A stretch of 57,922 nucleotides of DNA. Source: Sphingomonadaceae bacterium. Its GTDB lineage: Bacteria; Pseudomonadota; Alphaproteobacteria; Sphingomonadales; Sphingomonadaceae. The stretch covers positions 1-57,922 of the forward strand of contig JASBUR010000056.1 of NCBI GenBank assembly GCA_030147805.1, read 5' to 3'. The position numbers and the translations under genes were made by a program. The notes beneath the pieces are model-generated. The model saw only the letters and a program-made list of their open reading frames with translations. It did no database searches and was not told the DNA's origin. This document shows, in pieces, positions 41,520-49,263 of this stretch (positions within the stretch are counted from its first letter, which is position 1; each line of letters starts with the position of its first letter).

Positions 41520-43859
41520 ATGAGCCAGGATCACCACCAATCATCGAGCTATCTCGCGCTGACCTGCGCGGGTTTCGTCGCCATCCTGGCTCCCGCCGCC
41601 GCATCGGCGCAGGACGCGGCGCCGACGCAGCTCAAGGGCGTTACCGTCACCGACACCGCGATCGAGGACGAGACCAAGTCGGAGCAGCTGGAATCGCCGC
41701 GCTACACCCGCCCGTTGCTCGACATTCCTCAGACCGTGACGGTCATTACCGATCAGGTTCTCCTCGAACAGAATCTGCTGACGCTGCGCGACGCGCTATC
41801 GACCGTGCCCGGCATCACCTTCGGCGCGGGCGAAGGCGGCGGCGGCTATGGCGACAGCATCAACCTGCGCGGCTATTCGGCCAACGGCGACATCCTCGTC
41901 GACGGCGTGCGCGACAGCGCGCAGTACACGCGCACCGATCCGTTCAACCTCGAGCAGATCGAGGTGTCGAACGGCGCCAACAGCGTCTATTCGGGAACCG
42001 GCTCGGTCGGCGGCACGATCAACCTCGTCACCAAGACGCCGGGGCGTCGCGACAGTACGACGCTGACCGCAGGCATCGGCACCGACAATTATTATCGCGC
42101 GACCGCCGACGTGAACCGCGCCTTCGGGAACCTCGGGGTACGGCTCAACGCGATGTGGCACGAGAATGACGTGCCGCGCCGCGACGTCGAAACCTACAAG
42201 CGCTGGGGCATCGCGCCCTCGGTGACGCTCGGGATCGGCGAACCGACGCGGCTGACGCTCGCCTATCTGCACCAGGAGGACGACAACACGCCGCAGTATG
42301 GCCTGCCCTATTACAAGAACGCCACCTACGACGGCGTTCTGCCGGGCGTCGATCGCGAAGGCTACTATGGCTATGCCAACGTCGATGCGCAGGAGACGAC
42401 GGTCGACAGCATCACCGCCACCTTCGCGCACGACTTCAGCGAGACTTTGGGCGTCCGCAATCTCGCGCGCTACCAAAAGGTGAAGCAGTTCACGCTGGTG
42501 AACCCGCCTCAGGCCAGTGCGACCAGCAACGTCTGCCTGGCAAACGGCAGGAACCAGCTTGGCGATCCCTGCGCGACCGGCCAGCTGCCCGGCCTCTATT
42601 ATCCCTCTGGTCCGCGCGGCAATACCCGCGACACGGTCAACGACCTGTTCTACAACCAGCTCGACTTCAACGCCGAGGTCGATACCGGCGGCATCACCCA
42701 TTCGCTCGTGCTTGGGGGCTCGTTCTCGAAGGAGGACTACCACCTCGACACCGGCAATTCGCTGCGCAACCCGGGTGGCGCGCTGCCCAATCCGACGCTT
42801 CCGCCGATCAACATCACCGATCCGAACCCGATCTACGCCGGCCCGGTCAACTTCATCCGCAGCGGCGCGACGGAAGGCGAACTCGAGGCCTATGCCGTCT
42901 ATCTCTTCGACACGATCGCGCTGAACGAACGGTTCGAGGTCAACGGCGGCGTCCGCTATGAAAAGACGGACAATTCGGTCGCCACGGCGTCCTACGCCAC
43001 CAGCGGCGCGCTGACCGGTGCGCCGGTGCGGTTCGGCGGCGACGACAGCCTGTTCTCCTACCGTGTCGGCCTCGTCTACAAGCCGGTTCCCAACGCCTCG
43101 ATCTATGTCGCGACGTCGAATTCGGAGAACCCGTCGCGCACGAGCGTCAACGGCGGCTGCACGCAGAACGTCACCGTCGGCGGCAGCACCGTCACCGTGA
43201 ACCTCTGCAACATCGAGCCCGAGCAGGCGAAGAGCTACGAGGTCGGCGCCAAGTGGAACCTGTTCGAGGACCGGCTCCAGCTCAATGCCGCGATCTTCCG
43301 CAACGAGCGCAGCAACTACCGCGTCGCCTCGAACGATCCGACGCTCCCCGATCCGGTGCTCGACGGCAAGTCGCGCGTCGACGGGCTGGCGCTCGGCGCC
43401 TCGGGCGAGGTCAGCGACCGCTGGACGATCTTCGCCAACTACACCTACCTCGACAGCGAGGTGCTGCAGAACATCTCCGACCGGTGCCGCGACAATCCGG
43501 CCGCGGCGGGCTGCGGCGGCCTGCTCGACGTCACGGCCGGCAATCCGCTCCTCAATACGCCCAAGCATTCGGGCAGCCTCTGGACCACCTATGAGATCCT
43601 CGACGGGCTGACGCTCGGCTATGGCTTCACCTACCAGGGCAGCTTCTTCCTGAACAACGGCGCCGCCCCGCTCTACAAGTCGGATGACTATTGGGTTCAC
43701 CGCGCCTACGCCTCCTACGAGATCACCGAGGGGGCGAGCCTGCAGCTCAACGTCACCAACCTGACCGACGAAACCTACTACACGCGCATCCGCAACAATG
43801 GCTGGGCGACGCCCGGCGACGGCCGCGCCGCGGTGCTCACGCTCAACTACAGCTTCTAA
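41520..43859 (+). CDS. TonB-dependent siderophore receptor, Fiu/PiuA-like
   Basis: A 779-residue outer-membrane receptor. The signal peptide ends near ASAQD, followed by the TonB-box region LKGVTVTDTAIEDE and the siderophore-receptor plug (PRYTRPLLDIPQTVTVITDQ, VPGITFGAGEGGGGYGDSIN, then LRGYSANGDILVDGVRDSAQ). A 22-strand-type barrel ends in NGWATPGDGRAAVLTLNYSF with terminal Phe. This matches the TIGR01783-type catecholate/ferric siderophore receptors, and the adjacent PiuC-type gene supports a Fiu-like function. Cysteines in extracellular loops (CLANGRNQLGDPC, GGCTQN) suggest disulfides. A strong terminator follows. Confidence 0.93.
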   Translation: MSQDHHQSSSYLALTCAGFVAILAPAAASAQDAAPTQLKGVTVTDTAIEDETKSEQLESPRYTRPLLDIPQTVTVITDQVLLEQNLLTLRDALSTVPGITFGAGEGGGGYGDSINLRGYSANGDILVDGVRDSAQYTRTDPFNLEQIEVSNGANSVYSGTGSVGGTINLVTKTPGRRDSTTLTAGIGTDNYYRATADVNRAFGNLGVRLNAMWHENDVPRRDVETYKRWGIAPSVTLGIGEPTRLTLAYLHQEDDNTPQYGLPYYKNATYDGVLPGVDREGYYGYANVDAQETTVDSITATFAHDFSETLGVRNLARYQKVKQFTLVNPPQASATSNVCLANGRNQLGDPCATGQLPGLYYPSGPRGNTRDTVNDLFYNQLDFNAEVDTGGITHSLVLGGSFSKEDYHLDTGNSLRNPGGALPNPTLPPINITDPNPIYAGPVNFIRSGATEGELEAYAVYLFDTIALNERFEVNGGVRYEKTDNSVATASYATSGALTGAPVRFGGDDSLFSYRVGLVYKPVPNASIYVATSNSENPSRTSVNGGCTQNVTVGGSTVTVNLCNIEPEQAKSYEVGAKWNLFEDRLQLNAAIFRNERSNYRVASNDPTLPDPVLDGKSRVDGLALGASGEVSDRWTIFANYTYLDSEVLQNISDRCRDNPAAAGCGGLLDVTAGNPLLNTPKHSGSLWTTYEILDGLTLGYGFTYQGSFFLNNGAAPLYKSDDYWVHRAYASYEITEGASLQLNVTNLTDETYYTRIRNNGWATPGDGRAAVLTLNYSF

Positions 43860-43884
43860 GGCGAGCCTCCCCTCGTCCCAACCT

Positions 43885-43920
43885 GGGCCCCGCACGCCAC
43901 GTGCGGGGCCCTTTTTCTTG
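43885..43920 (+). terminator. Rho-independent terminator after the siderophore receptor
   Basis: GGGCCCCGCAC and GTGCGGGGCCC form a perfect 11-bp stem with a 5-nt loop (43885-43911), followed by TTTTTCTTG. It is correctly placed 26 nt after the receptor stop codon. Confidence 0.85.
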
Positions 43921-43957
43921 TCGGCCCGCCACCGTCTTTCGCCGTCCGCCAAGCGAT

Positions 43958-43976
43958 ATTGAGATTGATATGCAAT
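43958..43976. promoter_or_regulatory. Fur-like site upstream of tonB
   Basis: ATTGAGATTGATATGCAAT has ATTG/CAAT inverted ends and the TTGAGA core seen in the Fur-like site at 47906-47920. It lies 49 nt upstream of the proposed tonB start. Confidence 0.4.
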
Positions 43977-44024
43977 AGGAGCGGGGCTATCATTAGCGGC
44001 GCAGGGCAAAGGGCGTTCTTCGGC

Positions 44025-44870
44025 ATGGCGAGTCTGGCGGCATCATTCACAGGCGACAGCGTCGCCTCGGTCGATGAGCCGGTACGCCTGGCCGTGCCGC
44101 CGCGCGAGCCTGCGATGACGCGCCGCGCCGCGGACGAACCCGCTGCGGGCTTCACCGCCAGCCGCCGCAACTGGGGCGCGATTGCGACCATCGGCGCGGT
44201 GCACGCCGCGCTCGTCGCGCTCCTGCTGACCACGGGCGCGATCCACATCGGCGAGGCGCCGCCGGCGGTGGCCATCGCCTTCGTCCAGGAAATCGCCGAA
44301 CCGATCGAGCCGACGGTCGCCCCCGAAGCGGCGCTCGAGCCCGTGCCGACCGACATCTTCGCTCCCGACGTGATCGTCGAAACCAACGTCGCCCCGGCGC
44401 CGACCATCACCGCCACCGACGTGCCGCCGCCGCCCAGGGCAATCGCCGCGCCGACGACGGCGAAGGGCAACGGCGACGCGGCGGTCGTGCCGCCCGATTT
44501 CAGCGCCGACCAGCTCAACAACGCCGGCCCGCGCTATCCGTCCGCCTCGCGCCGCGCGCATGAGGAAGGCACGGTGATGCTCAAGGTGCTGGTGTCGCCC
44601 GACGGCCGCGCCCAGGATCTGATGGTCGCCACCTCGAGCGGCTTCGCTCGCCTCGACGACGCGGCGCTCGCCACGGTGAAGCGCTGGGCCTTCCTCCCGG
44701 CGAAGCAGGCGGGCCGGCCGGTCTCGGCCTGGGTGCTCGTGCCGGTGACCTTCGCGCTGGGCGACGAGCCGCGGACCGGCCGACGCGGGCGCGGCGACCG
44801 CGGTCGTCGCGAACCTGACGAGCGCGGCCCGGGCCCGCAGGGCAGCGAGCCGGTTCCCACCGCCACCTGA
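44025..44870 (+). CDS. tonB: energy transducer TonB
   Basis: A protein of about 281 residues with the TonB architecture: a short cytoplasmic N-terminus, one membrane helix (NWGAIATIGAVHAALVALLL), and a Pro/Ala/Glu-rich periplasmic linker (EPIEPTVAPEAALEPVP). The C-terminal TonB domain has PRYPSASRRAHEEGTVMLKV, VSPDGRAQDLMVATSSGFAR and a late AWVLVPVTFAL. An unusual Arg/Gly/Glu-rich tail of about 35 residues follows. TonB with ExbBD transmits proton-motive force to outer-membrane receptors; exbBD are not in the window. The ATG at 44025 or 44115 could be the start. An earlier TTG at 43959 overlaps the Fur-like site. Confidence 0.85.
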   Translation: MASLAASFTGDSVASVDEPVRLAVPPREPAMTRRAADEPAAGFTASRRNWGAIATIGAVHAALVALLLTTGAIHIGEAPPAVAIAFVQEIAEPIEPTVAPEAALEPVPTDIFAPDVIVETNVAPAPTITATDVPPPPRAIAAPTTAKGNGDAAVVPPDFSADQLNNAGPRYPSASRRAHEEGTVMLKVLVSPDGRAQDLMVATSSGFARLDDAALATVKRWAFLPAKQAGRPVSAWVLVPVTFALGDEPRTGRRGRGDRGRREPDERGPGPQGSEPVPTAT

Positions 44871-44883
44871 GCGCCCGTAGAAC

Positions 44884-45855
44884 CTAGTCGAGCATCGCGC
44901 CGAACGCCGGCGTCATCCGCTCGACGAAGCCGCCTTCCGCCGCGATCACGAAATGTGCCGCGATGCCGTGCAGGCTCGCGAAGGTGAGACCCCCGTCGGG
45001 GCCGAGCACGGTCAGCGCCGTCGCCATCGCATCGGCGGCCATGCAGCTCGCGTGCAGCACCGTCACCGATGCCAGCCGATTGTCGACCGGCCATCCGGTG
45101 CGCGGATCGATCGTGTGCGCGAAGCGCCCGCCGTCGGCGTCGAAGAAGCGACGATAATTGCCCGAGGTCGCGATGGCGAGGCCATGCAGCGCGGCGACGA
45201 TCGGGGTGATCACGGCACCGGGTGGCGCCTCGATCTCGACCCACCAGGGCGTGCGGTCGGGTTTCAGCCCCGCGCCAAGCAGCTCGCCGCCGACCTCGAT
45301 CAGGAAATGCGCGACTCCGGCGGCGCGCAGCGCTCGGGCGGCGGCATCGACGCCATAGCCCTTGGCGATCGAGGCGAGGTCGAGCCGCAGCCCGCCGGGC
45401 TGGAGCGCGCCGCGCCGCGCCGGGTCGAGGGTGGCGCGCTCCCAGCCGGTCGTCGCGCGGGCCGCGGCGATATCGGCTTCGGAGGGAGGCAGCGCCGACG
45501 CCGGCGTCGGGCCGAAGCCCCACAGATCGACCAGCCTTCCGGCGGTCGGATCATAGGCGCCCTCGGTCGCGGCGGCGAGCGCCAGCGCATGCTCGAGGAC
45601 GGCGAAGAAGGCCGGCGGCAGCACCTGCCAGGTCCCCGCCGGCGCGCGGTTGAAGCGGCTGATGTCCGACTCCGGCTCCCAGTCGCTCATCTCAGCGACC
45701 ACGCCCGCGAGCGACGCCTCGATCGCCATGCGAAGCGATGGCACCCGGGCCTCGTCATCGACGACGACGCGCGCGGTCCAGCTGGTGCCCATCGTCTCGC
45801 CTGCCAACACGGCGACGCGCCCCGCCGGGGCGATCCCGGCGGAGCGCGTCAGCAC
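44884..45855 (-). CDS. apbE: FAD:protein FMN transferase (ApbE)
   Basis: About 323 residues with all ApbE signatures: MGTSW near the start, GAYDPTAGRLVDLWGFG, LDLASIAKGYGVDAAARALR, FLIEVGGELLGAG, ATSGNYRRFF, HTIDPRTGWPV and the metal-binding ASCMAADAMATAL. It attaches FMN from FAD to a Thr or Ser of target proteins outside the cytoplasm. The start is uncertain: the GTG at 45855 lacks a Shine-Dalgarno sequence, and the conserved ETMGTSW begins about 20 codons later. No signal peptide is obvious, which is odd for this family. It is the last gene of the PepSY-DUF2271-DUF4198 operon, whose DUF2271 protein carries a target motif. Confidence 0.9.
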   Translation of the reverse strand: MLTRSAGIAPAGRVAVLAGETMGTSWTARVVVDDEARVPSLRMAIEASLAGVVAEMSDWEPESDISRFNRAPAGTWQVLPPAFFAVLEHALALAAATEGAYDPTAGRLVDLWGFGPTPASALPPSEADIAAARATTGWERATLDPARRGALQPGGLRLDLASIAKGYGVDAAARALRAAGVAHFLIEVGGELLGAGLKPDRTPWWVEIEAPPGAVITPIVAALHGLAIATSGNYRRFFDADGGRFAHTIDPRTGWPVDNRLASVTVLHASCMAADAMATALTVLGPDGGLTFASLHGIAAHFVIAAEGGFVERMTPAFGAMLD

Positions 45856-45881
45856 ACGCGGTAGGAGGATGCGACGGCTGG

Positions 45882-46694
45882 CTATTGCGACATCACCTCG
45901 AGCGTCGCGACATAGGTCAACCGGCGCTGCTTGGCCTGCGGCACCGAGGTCTTGGCGTCCTGCGTGGAGGCTTCGATCCAGTACATGCCGGGCGTCGGCC
46001 AGGTGACGCTGAACCTGCCGTCGGCGCCGGTCTTCATCTTCATGTCGTTGAGCTTGTCGCGATAGCGGATGCCGCCGGGAACGACCTCGACCTCGATGTC
46101 CTTGGCCGGCGCGCCGTCGATCAGCAGCTGGAACGTCGCGGCTTCGCCGGCGACGATGTCGTTGGGGTGGGTGACGGGCACCATTTCGAGTCCCTTGCCG
46201 GTGGCCTTCAGCGCCCCGCTGCTCGGTGCCTTGGTGGTCACGAAGGTTTCCACGCGGCCGGCCATCTGCGAGACGGTCAGCCCCTCGGCGTCGGCGGGCA
46301 CCTCGGCGGCGAATTTCTCCGGCGTGCCGCGCCAGCGCTTCGGCTGGCCGCCTTCCTTCCAGCTGGCAAACAGCCCGGCGTTGACGCTGGCAATGCGATA
46401 GGTGCCGGGCTGCGTCAGCTGCACATCGAAGGTGCTGCGGTAGCGGCCGGTCGACTTGTTGGTCGGCTCGACCGGCTGGCCGTCGGGGCCGATGACGACG
46501 AGATTGTCGAGCCTGAGCGGCTGATGCTCGAAATAGAAGAGGTCGTTCGAGACCGCGGCGTCGACCGTCACCCAGTCGCTGTTGCCCGACAGCACGGTCG
46601 CCGACGGAAGCAGCCACTGCCGGTGCGCGGCGGCGGGCGCGGCGAGCGCGGTGACCGCCAGCGCGGCGATCGTCAGATGGCGGAAAATCTTCAT
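45882..46694 (-). CDS. DUF4198 domain-containing periplasmic protein
   Basis: A 270-residue protein with a signal peptide ([25 protein letters not shown]). The mature start [20 protein letters not shown] is the DUF4198 hallmark: a His right after cleavage, then a beta-sandwich. A C-terminal Cna-B/carboxypeptidase-regulatory-like segment has [20 protein letters not shown] and [19 protein letters not shown]. The mature N-terminal His suggests metal binding. The family often occurs in metal- or iron-uptake loci. The ATG at 46694 follows GAAGGGAG. It lies 14 nt after the DUF2271 gene and 26 nt before apbE, all in one operon. Confidence 0.88.
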   Translation of the reverse strand: MKIFRHLTIAALAVTALAAPAAAHRQWLLPSATVLSGNSDWVTVDAAVSNDLFYFEHQPLRLDNLVVIGPDGQPVEPTNKSTGRYRSTFDVQLTQPGTYRIASVNAGLFASWKEGGQPKRWRGTPEKFAAEVPADAEGLTVSQMAGRVETFVTTKAPSSGALKATGKGLEMVPVTHPNDIVAGEAATFQLLIDGAPAKDIEVEVVPGGIRYRDKLNDMKMKTGADGRFSVTWPTPGMYWIEASTQDAKTSVPQAKQRRLTYVATLEVMSQ

Positions 46695-46708
46695 GGACGT
46701 GACTCCCT

Positions 46709-47215
46709 TCACGGCTTGATGTCGAGCGCGATGGCGCCGAGTTCGCTGGTGCCCCGGGCGCCGGCGGTGGTGCGCGCCCTGGCCGGCCAGTCGAACGGCA
46801 CGCGGACGATCTCGCGGCCGCCGACCTCGCGCGCCGCTTCGACGACGAGGTTGTACTTGCCGGGCGTCAGCGGCCTGAGCCGGGCGGCGCCGAAGCTCTG
46901 CTTGTGGCTGCCGGGGGCGCGCGTCGCGCCGGTGAGGCCGTCGACCGGGAAGCTGAGCTCGCGCCCCGCCTTGCGCCACCAGGTCCGAAGGTCGCGGAGC
47001 CACTTGGTGCCCTCGTTGTCCTTCATGTCGAAATCATACCAGACGGCGAGGTTGGCGGCGACGCTCTGGTCGGGCTTCTCGATCCACATCGCCACATAGG
47101 GCTTGTGATATTCGGCGACGGCCAGCCGCGGGATCTCGACCGAGACGGTCAGGTCGGCGGCAGCCGCCGGCGCGGCGGCGAGCCCGGTCAGCAGAAAGGT
47201 GGCGGCGACACGCAT
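46709..47215 (-). CDS. DUF2271 domain-containing protein with predicted FMN-attachment motif
   Basis: A 168-residue exported protein. The signal peptide [20 protein letters not shown] is followed by DUF2271 ([20 protein letters not shown], then [20 protein letters not shown]). It contains D92-G-L-T-G-A-T98, an exact match to the Dxx[ST]GA[ST] motif that ApbE uses to attach FMN through a phosphoester, predicted here on T98. The apbE gene is two genes downstream in the same operon. It is therefore a strong candidate for a covalently flavinylated periplasmic electron carrier. The ATG at 47215 starts 10 nt after the PepSY gene stop. Confidence 0.88.
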   Translation of the reverse strand: MRVAATFLLTGLAAAPAAAADLTVSVEIPRLAVAEYHKPYVAMWIEKPDQSVAANLAVWYDFDMKDNEGTKWLRDLRTWWRKAGRELSFPVDGLTGATRAPGSHKQSFGAARLRPLTPGKYNLVVEAAREVGGREIVRVPFDWPARARTTAGARGTSELGAIALDIKP

Positions 47216-47225
47216 CGATAAGGCC

Positions 47226-47849
47226 TCACAGATGGATGAACAGGACGGCGATCAGCACGGGAACGACCAGGCCGAGACCGACGGTCGGCCAGGTCATCGG
47301 CCGGTGGCGGGCGTGGAGCTGGAGCAGGATCAGCCCGGTGAGGCAGAAGGCGAGGCAGGCGACGGCGAAGACGTCGATGAACCAGCGCCACGCCTCGCCG
47401 GCGTTGCGGCCCTTGTGCAGATCGTTGAGGTAGGAAATCCAGCCGCGGCTGGTCAGCTCGTAGGCGACCGCGCCGCTGCCGCGATCGATCGACAGCCAGG
47501 CGTCGCCGCCGGGGCGCGGCAGGCCGACATAGACTTCGTCTTCCGACCACTCGCCGGGCTTGCCGCCAAGATCGACCGACAGTTCTGCGGCGATCCAGTC
47601 GCGCACCACCGGTGGAACGACGGCCTTCGCGTCGGTCGTGGCGTTGAGCGTCGCGAGCAGCGGCGGCGGCAGCGTGGCGGCGCGTTCCGAAACGACGGGG
47701 TCGGCCTCGATGGCGCCGGCGTGGTTGAGGGTGATGCCGGTGATCGCGAACAGCAGCATCCCGACCAGACATATGGCCGAGCTCACCCAGTGCCAGGTGT
47801 GCAGTTGCTTCAGCCAGAAGCTTCGCGCCGCCTTCGCCTGCTTGCTCAT
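47226..47849 (-). CDS. PepSY-associated transmembrane protein
   Basis: A 207-residue inner-membrane protein of the PepSY_TM group. Helix 1 follows FWLKQLHTWHWVSSAICLVG, with conserved histidines that could bind heme. A periplasmic PepSY-like section follows (KPGEWSEDEVYVGLPRPG, DAWLSIDRGSGAVAYELT), then LNDLHKGRNAGEAWRWFIDV. Two more helices end the protein. PepSY_TM relatives such as FoxB and FpvG act as ferric-siderophore reductases, so a membrane electron-transfer role feeding the flavinylated DUF2271 protein is plausible. It is the first gene of the operon, and a Fur-like site lies 57-71 nt upstream. Confidence 0.85.
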   Translation of the reverse strand: MSKQAKAARSFWLKQLHTWHWVSSAICLVGMLLFAITGITLNHAGAIEADPVVSERAATLPPPLLATLNATTDAKAVVPPVVRDWIAAELSVDLGGKPGEWSEDEVYVGLPRPGGDAWLSIDRGSGAVAYELTSRGWISYLNDLHKGRNAGEAWRWFIDVFAVACLAFCLTGLILLQLHARHRPMTWPTVGLGLVVPVLIAVLFIHL

Positions 47850-47905
47850 CGTCCCGCTGATCGATTCCCCGTTCGACCGCTTTCATAGCTCAGTTAAATG
47901 TAAGC

Positions 47906-47920
47906 GCAACTCATTCTCAA
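47906..47920. promoter_or_regulatory. Fur-like site upstream of the PepSY operon
   Basis: GCAACTCATTCTCAA (minus strand TTGAGAATGAGTTGC) matches the TTGAGAATnA-type iron box of proteobacteria over most of its length. It sits between the divergent PepSY operon and the small membrane-protein gene, and could control either or both. Confidence 0.5.
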
Positions 47921-47975
47921 TAACGCCATGTCACTTTCGCGCTGCGTCGTTCGTCAGCGTCGCAGGAGGTGATCG

Positions 47976-48407
47976 ATGGTTGATGCGCAAGGGAGTGGAG
48001 CGAGCGGCCGCGTCGCGACGGGGCTGGCGCTGGCGGTGGGGACACTGGCCGCTGGCAATGGCCTCGCCATGCTGACGGTGCCGAAAACATGGTTCTGGTC
48101 GGTCGACGGCGTGTCGCTGACCGGCGGCTACAATGCGCATTTCGTGCGCGACATCGGGATGGTCTATCTGCTGGCCGGTGCCGCGATGTTCGCCGGTCTG
48201 GCCCGGCCGGCGCAGCGCGGCCTGCTGTGGAGCGCGGCGGCCGGCTGGCTGCTGATGCACGCGCTCTTCCATCTATGGGAAGTGGCGGCGGGAATCTGCG
48301 GCCCCGACGCGCTGGTCCGCGACTTTCTCGGCGTTACGCTGCCCGGGCTCGTCGCCACCGGGCTCGCCGTCTACGCCCTGCGGCGCGACGGACGCCCCGC
48401 CGGTTGA
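47976..48407 (+). CDS. hypothetical four-helix membrane protein
   Basis: A 143-residue protein with about four membrane helices (GLALAVGTLAAGNGLAML, DIGMVYLLAGAAMFAGL, GLLWSAAAGWLLMHALFHLW, FLGVTLPGLVATGLAVYAL). Between the first two is the conserved-looking loop WSVDGVSLTGGYNAHFVRD. Histidines and Trp near the helix ends (NAHFVRD, HALFHLWE) might bind a cofactor, but no family is recognised with confidence; DUF4345-like proteins are similar in layout. The ATG at 47976 follows gcaggaggtgatcg, a strong ribosome site. Confidence 0.75.
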   Translation: MVDAQGSGASGRVATGLALAVGTLAAGNGLAMLTVPKTWFWSVDGVSLTGGYNAHFVRDIGMVYLLAGAAMFAGLARPAQRGLLWSAAAGWLLMHALFHLWEVAAGICGPDALVRDFLGVTLPGLVATGLAVYALRRDGRPAG

Positions 48408-48418
48408 CGGGCGGGGCG
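48393..48418. terminator. Bidirectional hairpin between convergent genes
   Basis: CGCCCCGCC and GGCGGGGCG form a perfect 9-bp stem with an 8-nt loop spanning the stop codon of the plus-strand gene. It lies just before the stop of the minus-strand gene. There is no T-run, so intrinsic termination would be weak. Confidence 0.35.
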
Positions 48419-48428
48419 CGGCCGATCG

Positions 48429-48740
48429 TTACTTCCCGCCGGCGTTCGCCGCAGCAGCCTGCGCCAGCTGCAGGCTCGCCGCGCCGCTGCCCATCACATA
48501 GTCGACGGGTTGGCCGTCCCAGGTTCCGACGACGCGGCCGGCCGGGGACACCTTGACCTTGAAGGTCTTGCCGCTCTCGGGATGGCGGCCCGAGACGCGC
48601 AGCCAGCCGCCGACGTCGCGCGTTTCGACGACATAGCCGCTCTTGTCGTCGACGTAGCGCGACGAATAATGGGGGAAGGCACCCGCGGCGGTCGCGGTGA
48701 ACGCCAGCGCGAGCATCGTGGTACGGACGAGCTTCAGCAT
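48429..48740 (-). CDS. hypothetical secreted protein, 103 residues
   Basis: A small exported protein with signal peptide MLKLVRTTMLALAFTATAAGA. The mature part FPHYSSRYVDDKSGYVVETR, then DVGGWLRVSGRHPESGKTFK, looks like a compact beta-rich domain. An Ala-rich tail follows (LQLAQAAAANAGGK). I do not recognise a family. The ATG at 48740 has AAGGAGA 7 nt upstream. The longer frame to 48917 is unlikely because it lacks a signal peptide and a ribosome site. It meets the membrane-protein gene tail to tail, 21 nt apart. Confidence 0.72.
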   Translation of the reverse strand: MLKLVRTTMLALAFTATAAGAFPHYSSRYVDDKSGYVVETRDVGGWLRVSGRHPESGKTFKVKVSPAGRVVGTWDGQPVDYVMGSGAASLQLAQAAAANAGGK

Positions 48741-48981
48741 GGGGAGTCTCCTTGTTGCATTCGCCAGAACCCCAGCGGCCCGGCTTTTGTGCGTTGCAAC
48801 ATAGTGCGCGCATTGCCGGCGGGGGCCATCGCGCTTCGCGCAAGTCGCTTTGCAGCGGCGGCAACGATCAGCGACGCGGGCGGAAGGCCTTGCCAAGATC
48901 ACGCTGCGCTGCAACAATAATTAAAAGAGCGAGCATGAATCCGGGTTGGACGTCGGGCTTCGGCACCGGTGGAGGGGGTTT

Positions 48982-49260
48982 ATGTTCATTGCGTTGGTCG
49001 GCGACGACGGTTTCATCGAAATGATCGGTCCGCATTCGATCGTGCGCGTCGCGCCGCAGGCCGGCGGCTCGCTCGTCGTGCTCAACGACGGGCGCCAGGT
49101 GCCGACGCGCGACGACATCGCGACCTTGCGGCGCCGCGTGCGGTCGGTCAGCCGGTCGGCGCCGGGTCGTCGCCGTCTGCTGCGCCGCCTCTGGGTGACG
49201 GGCGTGTGGCACGCGGCCCGCCACCGGCTGCGCCTGCCGTCGCGGCGGGCGGTTCGATAG
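48982..49260 (+). CDS. hypothetical protein, 92 residues, upstream of a LysR regulator
   Basis: Reads MFIALVGDDGFIEMIGPHSI, then VRVAPQAGGSLVVLNDGRQV and a strongly basic C-terminus (RRLLRRLWVTGVWHAARHRL). The N-terminal part looks like a small beta-barrel domain and the tail could bind nucleic acid; no family is recognised. GGAGGGGG precedes the ATG at 48982 by 4 nt. The stop is 3 nt before the LysR start, so both are almost certainly expressed together. The pairing suggests a partner or cofactor of the LysR protein. Confidence 0.6.
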   Translation: MFIALVGDDGFIEMIGPHSIVRVAPQAGGSLVVLNDGRQVPTRDDIATLRRRVRSVSRSAPGRRRLLRRLWVTGVWHAARHRLRLPSRRAVR

Positions 49261-49263
49261 ATC

